Positions 23,338 through 30,777 of a DNA stretch of 31,867 bases are shown here, in pieces. Source of the DNA: a virus. The translations under genes were made by a program, and so were the position numbers. Position 1 is the first letter of the stretch. Each line of letters starts with the position of its first letter. The notes beneath the pieces were generated by a model, which was given only the letters and a program-made list of their open reading frames with translations, made no database searches and was not told where the DNA came from. The stretch lies in IMG/VR virus record IMGVR_UViG_3300042885_001030, positions 1 through 31,867 of that record; one strand, given 5' to 3'.

Positions 23338-24218
23338 TGGCACACGATAATCACGTTATAGACAGAACAAACAAAGATATCAACATTATCTATCCTAGTA
23401 GAGACCACTACTTATCTTTGACAAAAGATTTCAAAAGCATGTTGCCTGATATTGTGGTAAAAAAACACGAAGGCGTTAACGTGGTAAGAGAAGATCTTGT
23501 TCTAAAAGGCGGAACAAAATCAAGAGCGGCAGAGTTTTTGATAAGTCAAATACCAAAAAAAACATTAGTGTACGTTGTTCCTAGAGTTGGTCATGCTGGT
23601 GTTGCAATTATGGAATTAGCAAATCTATATGGCAAAGAAGTTATCTTTTTTATGCCTGCTTGCAATACGATCTCAGACAACCAAGCCTCAATAATTTCTA
23701 TGGGACCAAAAAAAGTAGAGTTTGCTAGAATAGCTGCAATGCCGAATTTGAATTACATTGCGGCAAAATACGCTTTTCAAAACAATTACTGTTTTTTGCC
23801 ATTTGGATTAAACCATCCGCATACAATTGCTGGCTTTGTAAGATCTTGCAAAAACATTTTAGATAATTATGACGAACCAGAAGAAATGTGGTCCGCTGTA
23901 TCGACAGGTGTTTTGACTAGAGGTATTCAAATAGGATTTCCTAACGCATTAATGAAAGGAGTAGCGGTGGCAAGAAATATGAAGAAAGGTGAATTAGGTA
24001 GAACGGACATAATTTCAGAGCCGTTGCCTTTTTTATCAAAAGAAAAAACTAAAAATCTTCCTCCTTTTGATAGTGTTCCATCTTATGACGCAAAAGTTTG
24101 GAAATATGTTCCTAAAAATACAAATCGAAACGTTTGGTTTTGGAATGTGGCTGGAGAAATAAAATGTCCAGACAATTTTGACAAATCAAAAGTACTATCA
24201 TACAGACCTTGGCATTAA
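23337..24218 (+). CDS. PLP-dependent enzyme, fold type II
   Basis: A 293-aa protein resembling ACC deaminase/cysteine desulfhydrase/threonine synthase-type enzymes. LVLKGGTKSRAAEFLIS holds the expected Schiff-base lysine (K61). VVPRVGHAGVAIMELANLYG replaces the usual TSGN substrate loop. FLPFGLNHPHTIAGFVR then MWSAVSTGVLTRG (about 186-196) includes the phosphate-binding loop. Fold type II enzymes eliminate or replace groups on amino acids. In this cassette it could remodel an amino acid before or after it is joined to the base. It is shorter than the usual 330 aa of the family. It overlaps the previous gene by one base (TAATG). Confidence 0.65.
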   Translation: MAHDNHVIDRTNKDINIIYPSRDHYLSLTKDFKSMLPDIVVKKHEGVNVVREDLVLKGGTKSRAAEFLISQIPKKTLVYVVPRVGHAGVAIMELANLYGKEVIFFMPACNTISDNQASIISMGPKKVEFARIAAMPNLNYIAAKYAFQNNYCFLPFGLNHPHTIAGFVRSCKNILDNYDEPEEMWSAVSTGVLTRGIQIGFPNALMKGVAVARNMKKGELGRTDIISEPLPFLSKEKTKNLPPFDSVPSYDAKVWKYVPKNTNRNVWFWNVAGEIKCPDNFDKSKVLSYRPWH

Positions 24219-24245
24219 AAATAAACAACAAGCAAATAATAAAAA

Positions 24246-24593
24246 ATGAAACTAACGAACGAATTTCAACCGGTAAGAAACTGGGCACAACAAAGAGGAA
24301 TCTATGCAAAAGGTGACTCTAAAACACAACTAATCAAACTACAAGAAGAAGTTGGAGAACTTGCAAAAGCAATACTAAAGAACGACGAAGATGAAATAAT
24401 AGACGCTATTGGTGATTGCGTCATTGTTCTAACAAATCTGTGTGAACTTTGCAACATAAAAAAAGAAGGAAGCAATCATATTGGTGAAATAAGCCAATTG
24501 ACTATTGAAGACTGTATAAACTCGGCCTATACTGTCATCATGAATCGTTCTGGAAAAATGATTAACGGTACATTTGTAAAAAATGAAATATAA
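24246..24593 (+). CDS. MazG-like nucleoside triphosphate pyrophosphohydrolase
   Basis: A 115-aa all-alpha protein. LIKLQEEVGELAKAILKNDE then DEIIDAIGDCVIVLTNL shows the EExxE ... ExxD metal-binding pattern of MazG enzymes (about residues 30-62). It would turn a dNTP into dNMP plus pyrophosphate. Directly before a dCMP hydroxymethylase, a dCTP-to-dCMP role would both feed that enzyme and lower normal dCTP; the substrate is inferred. The C-terminal 40 residues (LTIEDCINSAYTVIMNRSGK) extend beyond the core. It overlaps the next gene by 11 bases. Confidence 0.8.
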   Translation: MKLTNEFQPVRNWAQQRGIYAKGDSKTQLIKLQEEVGELAKAILKNDEDEIIDAIGDCVIVLTNLCELCNIKKEGSNHIGEISQLTIEDCINSAYTVIMNRSGKMINGTFVKNEI

Positions 24594-25215
24594 AACAGCA
24601 CAAGAAGCATTCGATAGTTTATATGATATGATCTTAGATCAAGGAGAACAATCGAAAAATACTAGATTTTTACAAAACATTGGATTCTACATTAAAGAAC
24701 CTTTGAATAACGAAATCAATTTATCATGGAGAAAATGGAAAAAAGAATACGCCGAAATAGAATGGCAATGGTATCTTTCAGCAGTCAATGATGTTAGCGA
24801 GATTAAAAAACACGCTAAGATTTGGGACAAAATGCACAATGGAGATAACAAAGTAAATTCTAACTATGGCTTTCAATGGAGTAGAAACAATCAACTTCAA
24901 TTTGTAATCGATGAATTGAATAGAGACGAGAACTCTAGACGCGCAGTGCTTTCAATATACGACGGTAAAGAACATGAGAAGCATTCTTTTGACACTCCTT
25001 GCACTCTAAACATAGTTTTTAATATAACACATGGCAAACTAAATATGAGCGTCCTAATGCGCTCTAATGACTTATGGTTTGGTTTTTGCAATGACCAATA
25101 TTGTTTTAGTAAATTACATGAACTTGTGGCTTCTAGACTAAAAAAACAAGTTGGTTGGTACTATCATTTTGCAAATAACATGCATTTGTATGAGCAACAC
25201 TTGAATAAAAAATGA
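24583..25215 (+). CDS. dCMP hydroxymethylase (T4 gp42-like, thymidylate synthase fold)
   Basis: A 210-aa enzyme expected to add a hydroxymethyl group from methylene-tetrahydrofolate to C5 of dCMP. The markers in order are EIEWQWYLSAV, KIWDKM, VNSNYGFQW, ENSRRAVLS (phosphate-binding Arg), DTPCTL (nucleophile C140), MRSNDLWFGFCND (159-171) and MHLYEQH. D171 aligns with Asn177 of E. coli thymidylate synthase. T4 gp42 has Asp at this place, which selects dCMP over dUMP, and MRSND with FGF-ND also matches gp42 as I remember it. It ends soon after MHLYEQH, so the C-terminal 30-50 residues of the family are missing. The stop overlaps the NinG start by 4 bases. Confidence 0.82.
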   Translation: MKYKTAQEAFDSLYDMILDQGEQSKNTRFLQNIGFYIKEPLNNEINLSWRKWKKEYAEIEWQWYLSAVNDVSEIKKHAKIWDKMHNGDNKVNSNYGFQWSRNNQLQFVIDELNRDENSRRAVLSIYDGKEHEKHSFDTPCTLNIVFNITHGKLNMSVLMRSNDLWFGFCNDQYCFSKLHELVASRLKKQVGWYYHFANNMHLYEQHLNKK

Positions 25216-25760
25216 AGAAGTGTAAGGTATGTGCTTCCAAATTTGTTCCAAGGTTTTCGTCGTTTCAAAAAACTTGCGAAAATCCTGCATGTATTATTGA
25301 ATTTTCTAAGACTCAACGGCAAAAACAAAATGCATGGGCCGAAAAACAATGGAAGCGTGAAACTAAAGAAAAGTTGATGACATTAAGCGACCACATTAAG
25401 ATATGCCAAAACGTATTTAACACATATATCCGAATGCGCGACAAAGGAAAGCCGTGTATTAGTAGCGGCAGACCATTGGTAGGCAAGTACGATGCTGGTC
25501 ATTTTTATTCTACTGGTTCATACCCTAACCTCAGGTTTCATGAAGATAACGTTCATGGGCAATGTGTGCATGACAATAGGCACTTACATGGTAATCTGAT
25601 TGAATATAGAGCAAGATTAATAGATAGGATAGGTATTGATAGGTTTAACGAACTTGAGTCGCTTAAAAACATTCCTACGCGCTATACTGTTGATGAAGTA
25701 AAAAATATGATAAAAATATACAAGGCAAAAATCAAATCCATTCAAACACCTACGGATTGA
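25212..25760 (+). CDS. ninG: NinG-like recombination protein with lost Cys ligands
   Basis: A 182-aa homologue of lambda NinG (Rap). The N-terminal zinc element, KKCKVCASKFVPRFSSFQKT then CENPAC, is intact. Then come NVFNTYIRMRDKGKPCISSG, KYDAGHFYSTG and LRFHEDNVHGQCVHDN with HLHGN. The usual CxxC pairs (CISCG and QCxxCN) are here CISSG (S85) and QCVHDN (D121): both second Cys are gone, although the HNH-like His residues remain. NinG aids RecA-type recombination at branched DNA. Codon use is more mixed than in the AGA-rich cassette before it. Its end overlaps the convergent endolysin by 11 bases. Confidence 0.82.
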   Translation: MKKCKVCASKFVPRFSSFQKTCENPACIIEFSKTQRQKQNAWAEKQWKRETKEKLMTLSDHIKICQNVFNTYIRMRDKGKPCISSGRPLVGKYDAGHFYSTGSYPNLRFHEDNVHGQCVHDNRHLHGNLIEYRARLIDRIGIDRFNELESLKNIPTRYTVDEVKNMIKIYKAKIKSIQTPTD

Positions 25761-26190
25761 CAATAAGAATCTTATTCAACCCAGTGAACCTGCAATCACA
25801 ATGAAGCCACGTAGGTGTGAACAATGTATTTTCAATAGTTGTGCATAGTTGCTCTTTGATTAAATAATCTTCGTATTTCAAAATCACATCAAACAACTCA
25901 CGCGGCTTCATGGTTGCACACTTTAAGTCAACGGCACGCCCATACTTGTGCTGCGACCATTTTGCGCCTGTAAGCGTGTTTGCCCTACGCAATCCACTTT
26001 CTTTATACTGGCCACCACTTGCCCAGTTATTGACCACTATTGGAGCCCCAGTTAATTCTCTGAGCCATTGTGTAAACTTTATAATGCGATAATCCATCAA
26101 GTTAATGGAACGTTCACCGCGCGTGGCGTATACTGCTGGATCAATAAATTCATCCAGATAAAAGTTTGGTGTGATCTTAACGCGATTCAT
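25750..26190 (-). CDS. Endolysin, M15-family peptidase-like
   Basis: A 146-aa enzyme, probably a D-alanyl-D-alanine-type or L-Ala-D-Glu peptidase that cuts peptidoglycan at lysis. The metal ligands are in SQHKYGRAVDLK (H81, D88) and WLHCD (H130), and the fold start LDEFIDPAVY plus NNWASGGQYKESGLR is typical of this group. There is no signal peptide, so it needs the holins encoded just upstream. It is the last gene of late arc 2, overlapping the preceding gene by 14 bases, and converges on ninG with an 11-base overlap and no room for a separate terminator. Confidence 0.8.
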   Translation of the reverse strand: MNRVKITPNFYLDEFIDPAVYATRGERSINLMDYRIIKFTQWLRELTGAPIVVNNWASGGQYKESGLRRANTLTGAKWSQHKYGRAVDLKCATMKPRELFDVILKYEDYLIKEQLCTTIENTLFTPTWLHCDCRFTGLNKILIVNP

Positions 26191-26728
26191 TTATTTGGCG
26201 TATTGTTTCATCCTTCATTCTGGATTGTTTAGTTGTGCCAAGGTAGTACGCGAACGCCATGCCAGCGAAGGTGAACACCTGCCCAACGCCCATGTTGAAC
26301 AAGTCCTTTTTAGCGTCAGGAACTATTGGCCCAAACGCAAGAAAGGCAAATGCACCCATGTACATTACCAATGCAATAATGACGGTCGCACCCATTAACC
26401 AATCGCGCTTGCCTCCACTAGCCTTCATGTAATCAACTTCGCGCGAACGGGCTGATTCACGATCCTGTACTTCCAGTTTGAATGTTTCCATTTCCAAACG
26501 CAGAAAGTCCATTTCAAATTCGTGACGCATGCGCTCAAATTCAATTGCTAGTGCCTGCACCTGCGCATCGTTCTCCTTTCGATCATTAAGCAATTCGCCT
26601 ACTTTCTCGATAGCGCCTATTCCCGTCACATCACCAACGATCTCCAGCACATCACCTGCAACTGGTTTGATTTTTTCGGTGACAAACTTCCAAAACTTGG
26701 TGTCTTTGAATGGTTTTTTATCGCTCAT
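26177..26728 (-). CDS. Lysis-associated membrane protein with two TM helices
   Basis: A 183-aa protein: a soluble N-terminal 60 residues (FWKFVTEKIKPVAGDVLEIV...), a long charged coiled coil (about 55-105), two transmembrane helices (WLMGATVIIALVMYMGAFAF and VFTFAGMAFAYYLGT) and a basic tail. Its position between the small holin-like gene and the endolysin points to a lysis role such as a holin or spanin-like function. Similar proteins are common in Bacteroidota phages. It overlaps both neighbours (4 and 14 bases). Confidence 0.65.
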   Translation of the reverse strand: MSDKKPFKDTKFWKFVTEKIKPVAGDVLEIVGDVTGIGAIEKVGELLNDRKENDAQVQALAIEFERMRHEFEMDFLRLEMETFKLEVQDRESARSREVDYMKASGGKRDWLMGATVIIALVMYMGAFAFLAFGPIVPDAKKDLFNMGVGQVFTFAGMAFAYYLGTTKQSRMKDETIRQINESR

Positions 26729-27054
26729 TTTTTTGATGTAAAAACGTAAATAATTCTTTCAAATATTACTTTGTAATTCTGTGCAAGATAAATATTGATT
26801 TTTTCGCCAAGCAAGGTAGACAAGCCAACAATCATTGATGATGCAAATGGTGAATAGTTCATCCACACGCAATACATTCCTGCCATCCACGCCCAAAATA
26901 ATGAAACACCTACAATGGCAACCCATGCAAACCATGATAGCTTTCTGCGCATCAAAATTTCATTTGATATTTTTGCCACAACTGCCACCACTGCGCTCAT
27001 TATAGCTGCACCAAATTTGACAAAGAATTGTTGTATTTCATTTATTGGTTCCAT
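26725..27054 (-). CDS. Holin-like membrane protein
   Basis: A 109-aa protein with three likely membrane segments: FGAAIMSAVVAVVAKIS, WFAWVAIVGVSLFWAWMAGM and SMIVGLSTLLG, with a basic C-terminus (FTSKK). Size and topology fit a class I-type holin that opens the membrane for the endolysin two genes downstream. There is no signature that proves a named holin family. The stop overlaps the next start by 4 bases. Confidence 0.65.
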   Translation of the reverse strand: MEPINEIQQFFVKFGAAIMSAVVAVVAKISNEILMRRKLSWFAWVAIVGVSLFWAWMAGMYCVWMNYSPFASSMIVGLSTLLGEKINIYLAQNYKVIFERIIYVFTSKK

Positions 27055-27163
27055 CAGTTTTTTTTCTGTTGGTATTTGTGGTTGGTTGTGATTTGTTGTC
27101 TAAATATTGGCGCAAAACTTTTGCAAGTTTGATTGCGTTGATTTTTTGCTTGCTATTGTTCAT
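27038..27163 (-). CDS. 41-aa basic small protein
   Basis: Starts with ATGA overlapping the stop of the connector gene, a strong sign of coupled translation, and runs MNNSKQKINAIKLAKVLRQY then LDNKSQPTTNTNRKKTDGTN. It ends 17 bases inside the holin-like gene. It is highly basic with one helix; the function is unknown. It fills what would otherwise be a gap of about 105 bases. Confidence 0.5.
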   Translation of the reverse strand: MNNSKQKINAIKLAKVLRQYLDNKSQPTTNTNRKKTDGTNK

Positions 27164-27714
27164 GGAAGATAACTATTTAGAATTGGTTGACCTTGTCGCA
27201 TTGCGGTGTTGTTTCCACTGAAATCAAAATTCAAACCAAGTTGTGTGCGCGGTGTAAGGTTGCTTCCGCTATTGGTGCTATACTCAGGAAACAAAGATGA
27301 ATTGTCACACAAATAATCGTGCAATCTTTTTTCGTAGTACGTTGCATTGTTTTTCGCGTCCTCAATTAAGCGATTCATTTCTGACATGCCTACCGCCGTT
27401 GTATTGTCGGAGTTGTGCTGCGCTATTGCACCATTGTCAATTTTATAATTGATGTTTGGCAACAACTCATGGCAACTGCGCCACACCAACAACGGGCGCA
27501 AGTAATCATCTCGCAAGACCAAGTAGTTGCCAGTTATGGATCCGCTGGCTGAGTCTGCTTTAATCTTGTTCAATAAGTCAGTGCCTGTAATTGGTTCAAT
27601 CCATTTGTCCTGTGCTAGGCGAATGTATGGGTATATTTTAGCCGCCTCAACTGAATCGTTTATTTGTGTATTTTGATACACGTAGTCCTCGCTTATAAGC
27701 AGTGTTTGTGCCAT
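27160..27714 (-). CDS. Head-tail connector protein (resembles DUF6712)
   Basis: A 184-aa protein from the ATG at 27712-27714 (a TTG lies two codons earlier). It starts MAQTLLISEDYVYQNTQIND and has IYPYIRLAQDKWIEPITGTD then LL, WRSCHELLPNINYKIDNGAI and RLHDYLCDNSSLFPEY. The pattern matches a conserved family in Bacteroidota phages next to the portal, proposed as the connector ring between portal and tail. It starts 6 bases after the portal's stop. A DUF6712-type identity is my recollection. Confidence 0.65.
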   Translation of the reverse strand: MAQTLLISEDYVYQNTQINDSVEAAKIYPYIRLAQDKWIEPITGTDLLNKIKADSASGSITGNYLVLRDDYLRPLLVWRSCHELLPNINYKIDNGAIAQHNSDNTTAVGMSEMNRLIEDAKNNATYYEKRLHDYLCDNSSLFPEYSTNSGSNLTPRTQLGLNFDFSGNNTAMRQGQPILNSYLP

Positions 27715-27720
27715 GGTCAA

Positions 27721-29691
27721 TTAGTTTTTGCGCCCTTGGTTGGGCATGTTTATTGGTTTCATTTTTGCCTTCATCCAATACATGGAATCTTTGAAGCTAA
27801 ACCCTAGCCGACGCACTTCCATGTTGGAAATTTCTTTGTCATTTTTCAAACCTTTATTGGGCAAGAATTTACCTCCGTCGCGCTTACGCATGTATATCTG
27901 CCGCGTCCAATTATGATGACAATTTACGCCGCCTTTGTAAAGAAAAATTGAATAGGTACTTTCGCCAGCGGCAGCAAATTCACCATTGACGCCACTATCT
28001 CCCATGCGAATTATATCCTCGTATCTGTACACTACACCTGCTTTGGATGCTTCTACCATTGCTTTGCAAAACCTGCGCGAATCTTTGCTGATATTTTGCG
28101 AATACTTATAGCGCACCTTTATAAGGCCACCATCAATTTCAGATTTTTCATTTGGCTTTGCATAACGCCTGAACAATTTGACCGAACTAAGTTGTTCGTC
28201 TGGTTCTGGTTCATCGGTAACAACTTCTTCATCCATCAATTCGTATTCGTCCAAATCAATTTGTTCGCCCTTTTCAAATAGGTGTTCCAACCACGCTTCT
28301 TCATCAGCAGTGGTCATGTCCTTTTTTTTTTCAATTGTGGACAATACAACTTTGCGAAGCACTTGTGCCTGTGGTACTGAACCAGGAACAATGGCGCTGA
28401 AGATATTGTCAATCATTGCAGGTGTAAGCATTGGGAAACCTGCTGCCACTACCGCCTTTGCACTGCTTATTGGCAAGGCATCAGCGGCGGCCTGCATGAT
28501 TATGTTGACCAACGATTCAATTTGCGCACCATTCAACGCTTGTGATGCAACGTTTTCTACCGCTGCGCTATCACCGCTTACTGGCGCAACAGTTTCCTCG
28601 GTAATGAAATAATCGTTTTGTTCAATTTCTGCGTTTGTCAAACCAAGTGTTTCCGCAAATGAATCTAAGATTTGCATTTGCGCTGGCTGCACTACATTCA
28701 TGTTGAATAAACGATACCCTTCCTTCAATTCTTCTGCATTGCTACTGAAGCCATCGCCACTTAATTTGATGCCAAATAAAAGCGGCGTAGTAACAAGATG
28801 ACCCGTCAATATTTTTTGTGTTGCATTGCGATCCAATTGATCGTACTGCTTATCTGCATCGCTCAGTGGGAATGTGGTAATCTGCGGCGCTGGCTGCGCT
28901 GGTTCACCATAGGTAAAGAATATTTGACCTGCACGACCTGCGCCAGTTTCCGCATTGATATCTCTTTTCATTTGGGCTTTTACCTCTGGGTCTGGATGCC
29001 CATTAGAAAAGTGCATGTGTAATTGAGGAAAGAAACCATTCAACAAATTAGATACATGGAACTGACTTGCCGCACGGTCAACTTCTATGTAATTGATGCA
29101 AGACTTATACGGTGGTTCAGGATATGCAGTTGATGTACATTCGTCAAGCCATGAAATCTTTACATACCTTTGTGCATCTTCGTAGCCTTCAATTTCTTTG
29201 TCTACCAGTGGCACAAATTCTGGTTTGTTTATTTTCTTGCGCGTTTCATTCCAGTTGCGTGAATAAAAAATACCAGTGATTTCTCCAGTGTCGTTTGCTG
29301 CAAGCCTGCAATTTTCAAAAGGTAAATGATTCACTTTTGCAACACCAGTGCCGTCCAATGTTTTAATGTACTCAGTATAAAAACCGCCATACATCACATA
29401 GTCGTTTGATATACTCGGCGTTAATCGATTCAAACGATACTTTTCAATAGTTGCTTTATCGGTTGGAATCAATGATGAAATACCCTTGCCTGCAATCATT
29501 TTTGCAATACCCTTTACCAAGGCACCATGCACTGGAGAAGTGGATGCAAGTTCTTTGAGATACATTGGGTACTGGTTTTCGTCGCCATAGGCAATCCAAC
29601 CACCACGATCAATGCGTTCGCTTGCGGCAACCGGTTGGTACTGCGTTAATGCAACGCGATCAATTATTGGTTGTGTGTTTTTTTCGTCCAT
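27721..29691 (-). CDS. Portal protein with an extra C-terminal domain
   Basis: A 656-aa protein. Residues 1-350 look like a phage portal: EYIKTLDGTGVAKVNHLPFE (about 108-127), HFSNGHPDPEVKAQMKRDIN, FFTYGEPAQPAPQITTFPLS, a helix with ATQKILTGHLVTTPLLFGIK, and the crown/stem helices after it. After an Ala-rich and acidic linker (about 370-510), a separate domain follows: VRYKYSQNISKDSRRFCKAM, VYRYEDIIRMG and LYKGGVNCHHNWTRQIYMRK (about 600-619), with Cys and His in a metal-site-like arrangement. Portals usually end near 450-500 aa. The extra domain may be a minor head (MuF-like) function fused to the portal. Confidence 0.75.
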   Translation of the reverse strand: MDEKNTQPIIDRVALTQYQPVAASERIDRGGWIAYGDENQYPMYLKELASTSPVHGALVKGIAKMIAGKGISSLIPTDKATIEKYRLNRLTPSISNDYVMYGGFYTEYIKTLDGTGVAKVNHLPFENCRLAANDTGEITGIFYSRNWNETRKKINKPEFVPLVDKEIEGYEDAQRYVKISWLDECTSTAYPEPPYKSCINYIEVDRAASQFHVSNLLNGFFPQLHMHFSNGHPDPEVKAQMKRDINAETGAGRAGQIFFTYGEPAQPAPQITTFPLSDADKQYDQLDRNATQKILTGHLVTTPLLFGIKLSGDGFSSNAEELKEGYRLFNMNVVQPAQMQILDSFAETLGLTNAEIEQNDYFITEETVAPVSGDSAAVENVASQALNGAQIESLVNIIMQAAADALPISSAKAVVAAGFPMLTPAMIDNIFSAIVPGSVPQAQVLRKVVLSTIEKKKDMTTADEEAWLEHLFEKGEQIDLDEYELMDEEVVTDEPEPDEQLSSVKLFRRYAKPNEKSEIDGGLIKVRYKYSQNISKDSRRFCKAMVEASKAGVVYRYEDIIRMGDSGVNGEFAAAGESTYSIFLYKGGVNCHHNWTRQIYMRKRDGGKFLPNKGLKNDKEISNMEVRRLGFSFKDSMYWMKAKMKPINMPNQGRKN

Positions 29692-29696
29692 TTTTT

Positions 29697-30086
29697 TTAA
29701 GGAATAACCACCACGTCGATTTGCCCACTGGTAGGTGTAAAGTAATTTGTAGGATCGCCAATATTGACCAAACCTTGTTCAACAAGGCCAACTACTGCCG
29801 CATTGTCTTCGTCTAAATTAGATGCTGAATTTTGGCCATAAACGAAGTATCTATAATATCCTGGCACAGTTAGGCCAACGGTTGTCAATGTGACCTCTGT
29901 GGCCCTTGTATTTTCGTTTACCACATCAAGAACTTGTGCCAGCCTTTCGCCTTCCATGGCAACAGCCACGCCATCTTTAATCATTATCAACAAGTAATGC
30001 GTAAACGGAGTTGCATAGTACAAACGACCTTCATCAAGTGTGAAGTATCGTGTCTGATTTGATGTATTGATGTCGAGATAAACCAT
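29697..30086 (-). CDS. Minor structural protein
   Basis: A 129-aa, beta-rich protein from the ATG at 30084-30086 (a TTG two codons earlier is less likely). YLDINTSNQTRYFTLDEGRL then YY, and ATEVTLTTVGLTVPGYYRYF then VYGQNSASNLD, suggest a small immunoglobulin- or barrel-like virion protein. It lies between the tail tube and portal genes. I cannot name a family; a neck or capsid accessory role is likely by position. A terminator lies just before its start. Confidence 0.6.
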   Translation of the reverse strand: MVYLDINTSNQTRYFTLDEGRLYYATPFTHYLLIMIKDGVAVAMEGERLAQVLDVVNENTRATEVTLTTVGLTVPGYYRYFVYGQNSASNLDEDNAAVVGLVEQGLVNIGDPTNYFTPTSGQIDVVVIP

Positions 30087-30100
30087 GGTCAAATTTAATT

Positions 30101-30132
30101 AAAAAAAGGTGGGCAATATACCCACCCTTTTT
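30101..30132 (-). terminator. Terminator after the tail tube gene
   Basis: The stem GGTGGG/CCCACC (30108-30113 with 30121-30126) has the loop CAATATA, then an A-C mismatch and an A-T extension. On the minus strand it ends in seven T's, 24 nt after the tail tube stop. It would reduce transcription into the portal and lysis genes. On the plus strand it also has a T-run, but no gene there needs it. Confidence 0.7.
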
Positions 30133-30155
30133 ATAAAAAAATAAACAAGCACAAC

Positions 30156-30698
30156 TTAATACGCAGGCGATACAGTGGCGTTTGCAATATTGTCAAAAGG
30201 AACGGTCGTGAATGGTTCAACAAAGTTTGCTTGGTTGCGGCATTCTGCGGTGAAGGTCAAGGTAGTACCTGCCATATCGCCACGATTTGCGCCGTTTGCA
30301 AATGAACCTGCGCTAACTTCAGCGCCAGCATCCAAACCCATTGCAGCTATGTTGTCGTTGTTGTCACGAACAAAGATTACCAAGCGGCGGTTGCGGATCA
30401 TTTTTTTCATTTCCTTGCGGTATGCTGCCGTAAGATTGTTAAGTTGAATCACAAGTGTTTGTGTGACAAACACGGTGCCAGCATCACCATTGGCATTGAT
30501 TTCTTGATTGAATGAATTACCACCTCCCTTTAATTCGTAGCGGTACAATGTAGCCTCATCAAAGTCGGTGATTTGTTCATCTGCATCCAAAGTGATGGAT
30601 CCATTCAATATACGCCAGTCAGCGAATAAAACTTCTTGAATACCGCCGATGTCCTCTTTGCAATCTAAGATTCTGCCTGAAGATAAATTACATGCCAT
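30156..30698 (-). CDS. Major tail tube protein
   Basis: A 180-aa protein. The layout GRILDCKEDIGGIQEVLFAD, DFDEATLYRYELKGGGNSFN, VFVTQTLVIQLNNLTAAYRK, MKKMIRNRRLVIFVRDNND and TLTFTAECRNQANFVE fits a phage tail tube/structural family common in Bacteroidota phages. It should polymerise around the tape measure. It lies between two terminators and directly follows the major capsid gene, so it is made in large amounts. No tail sheath gene is found anywhere, so the tail is non-contractile. Confidence 0.75.
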   Translation of the reverse strand: MACNLSSGRILDCKEDIGGIQEVLFADWRILNGSITLDADEQITDFDEATLYRYELKGGGNSFNQEINANGDAGTVFVTQTLVIQLNNLTAAYRKEMKKMIRNRRLVIFVRDNNDNIAAMGLDAGAEVSAGSFANGANRGDMAGTTLTFTAECRNQANFVEPFTTVPFDNIANATVSPAY

Positions 30699-30721
30699 TT
30701 TGTTGTTTTTTTTTTATTTTG

Positions 30722-30756
30722 AAAAAAGGCCACCATGGTGTATGATGGCCTTTTTT
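30722..30756 (-). terminator. Terminator after the major capsid gene
   Basis: GGCCA/TGGCC (30728-30732 with 30746-30750), a C-A mismatch, CAT/ATG and the loop GGTGT, flanked by six A's and six T's. It works in either direction by symmetry. On the minus strand it begins 22 nt after the capsid stop, so only part of the transcripts would continue into the tail tube gene. Confidence 0.75.
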
Positions 30757-30777
30757 CGGTTGGTTTCAAAATTATTA

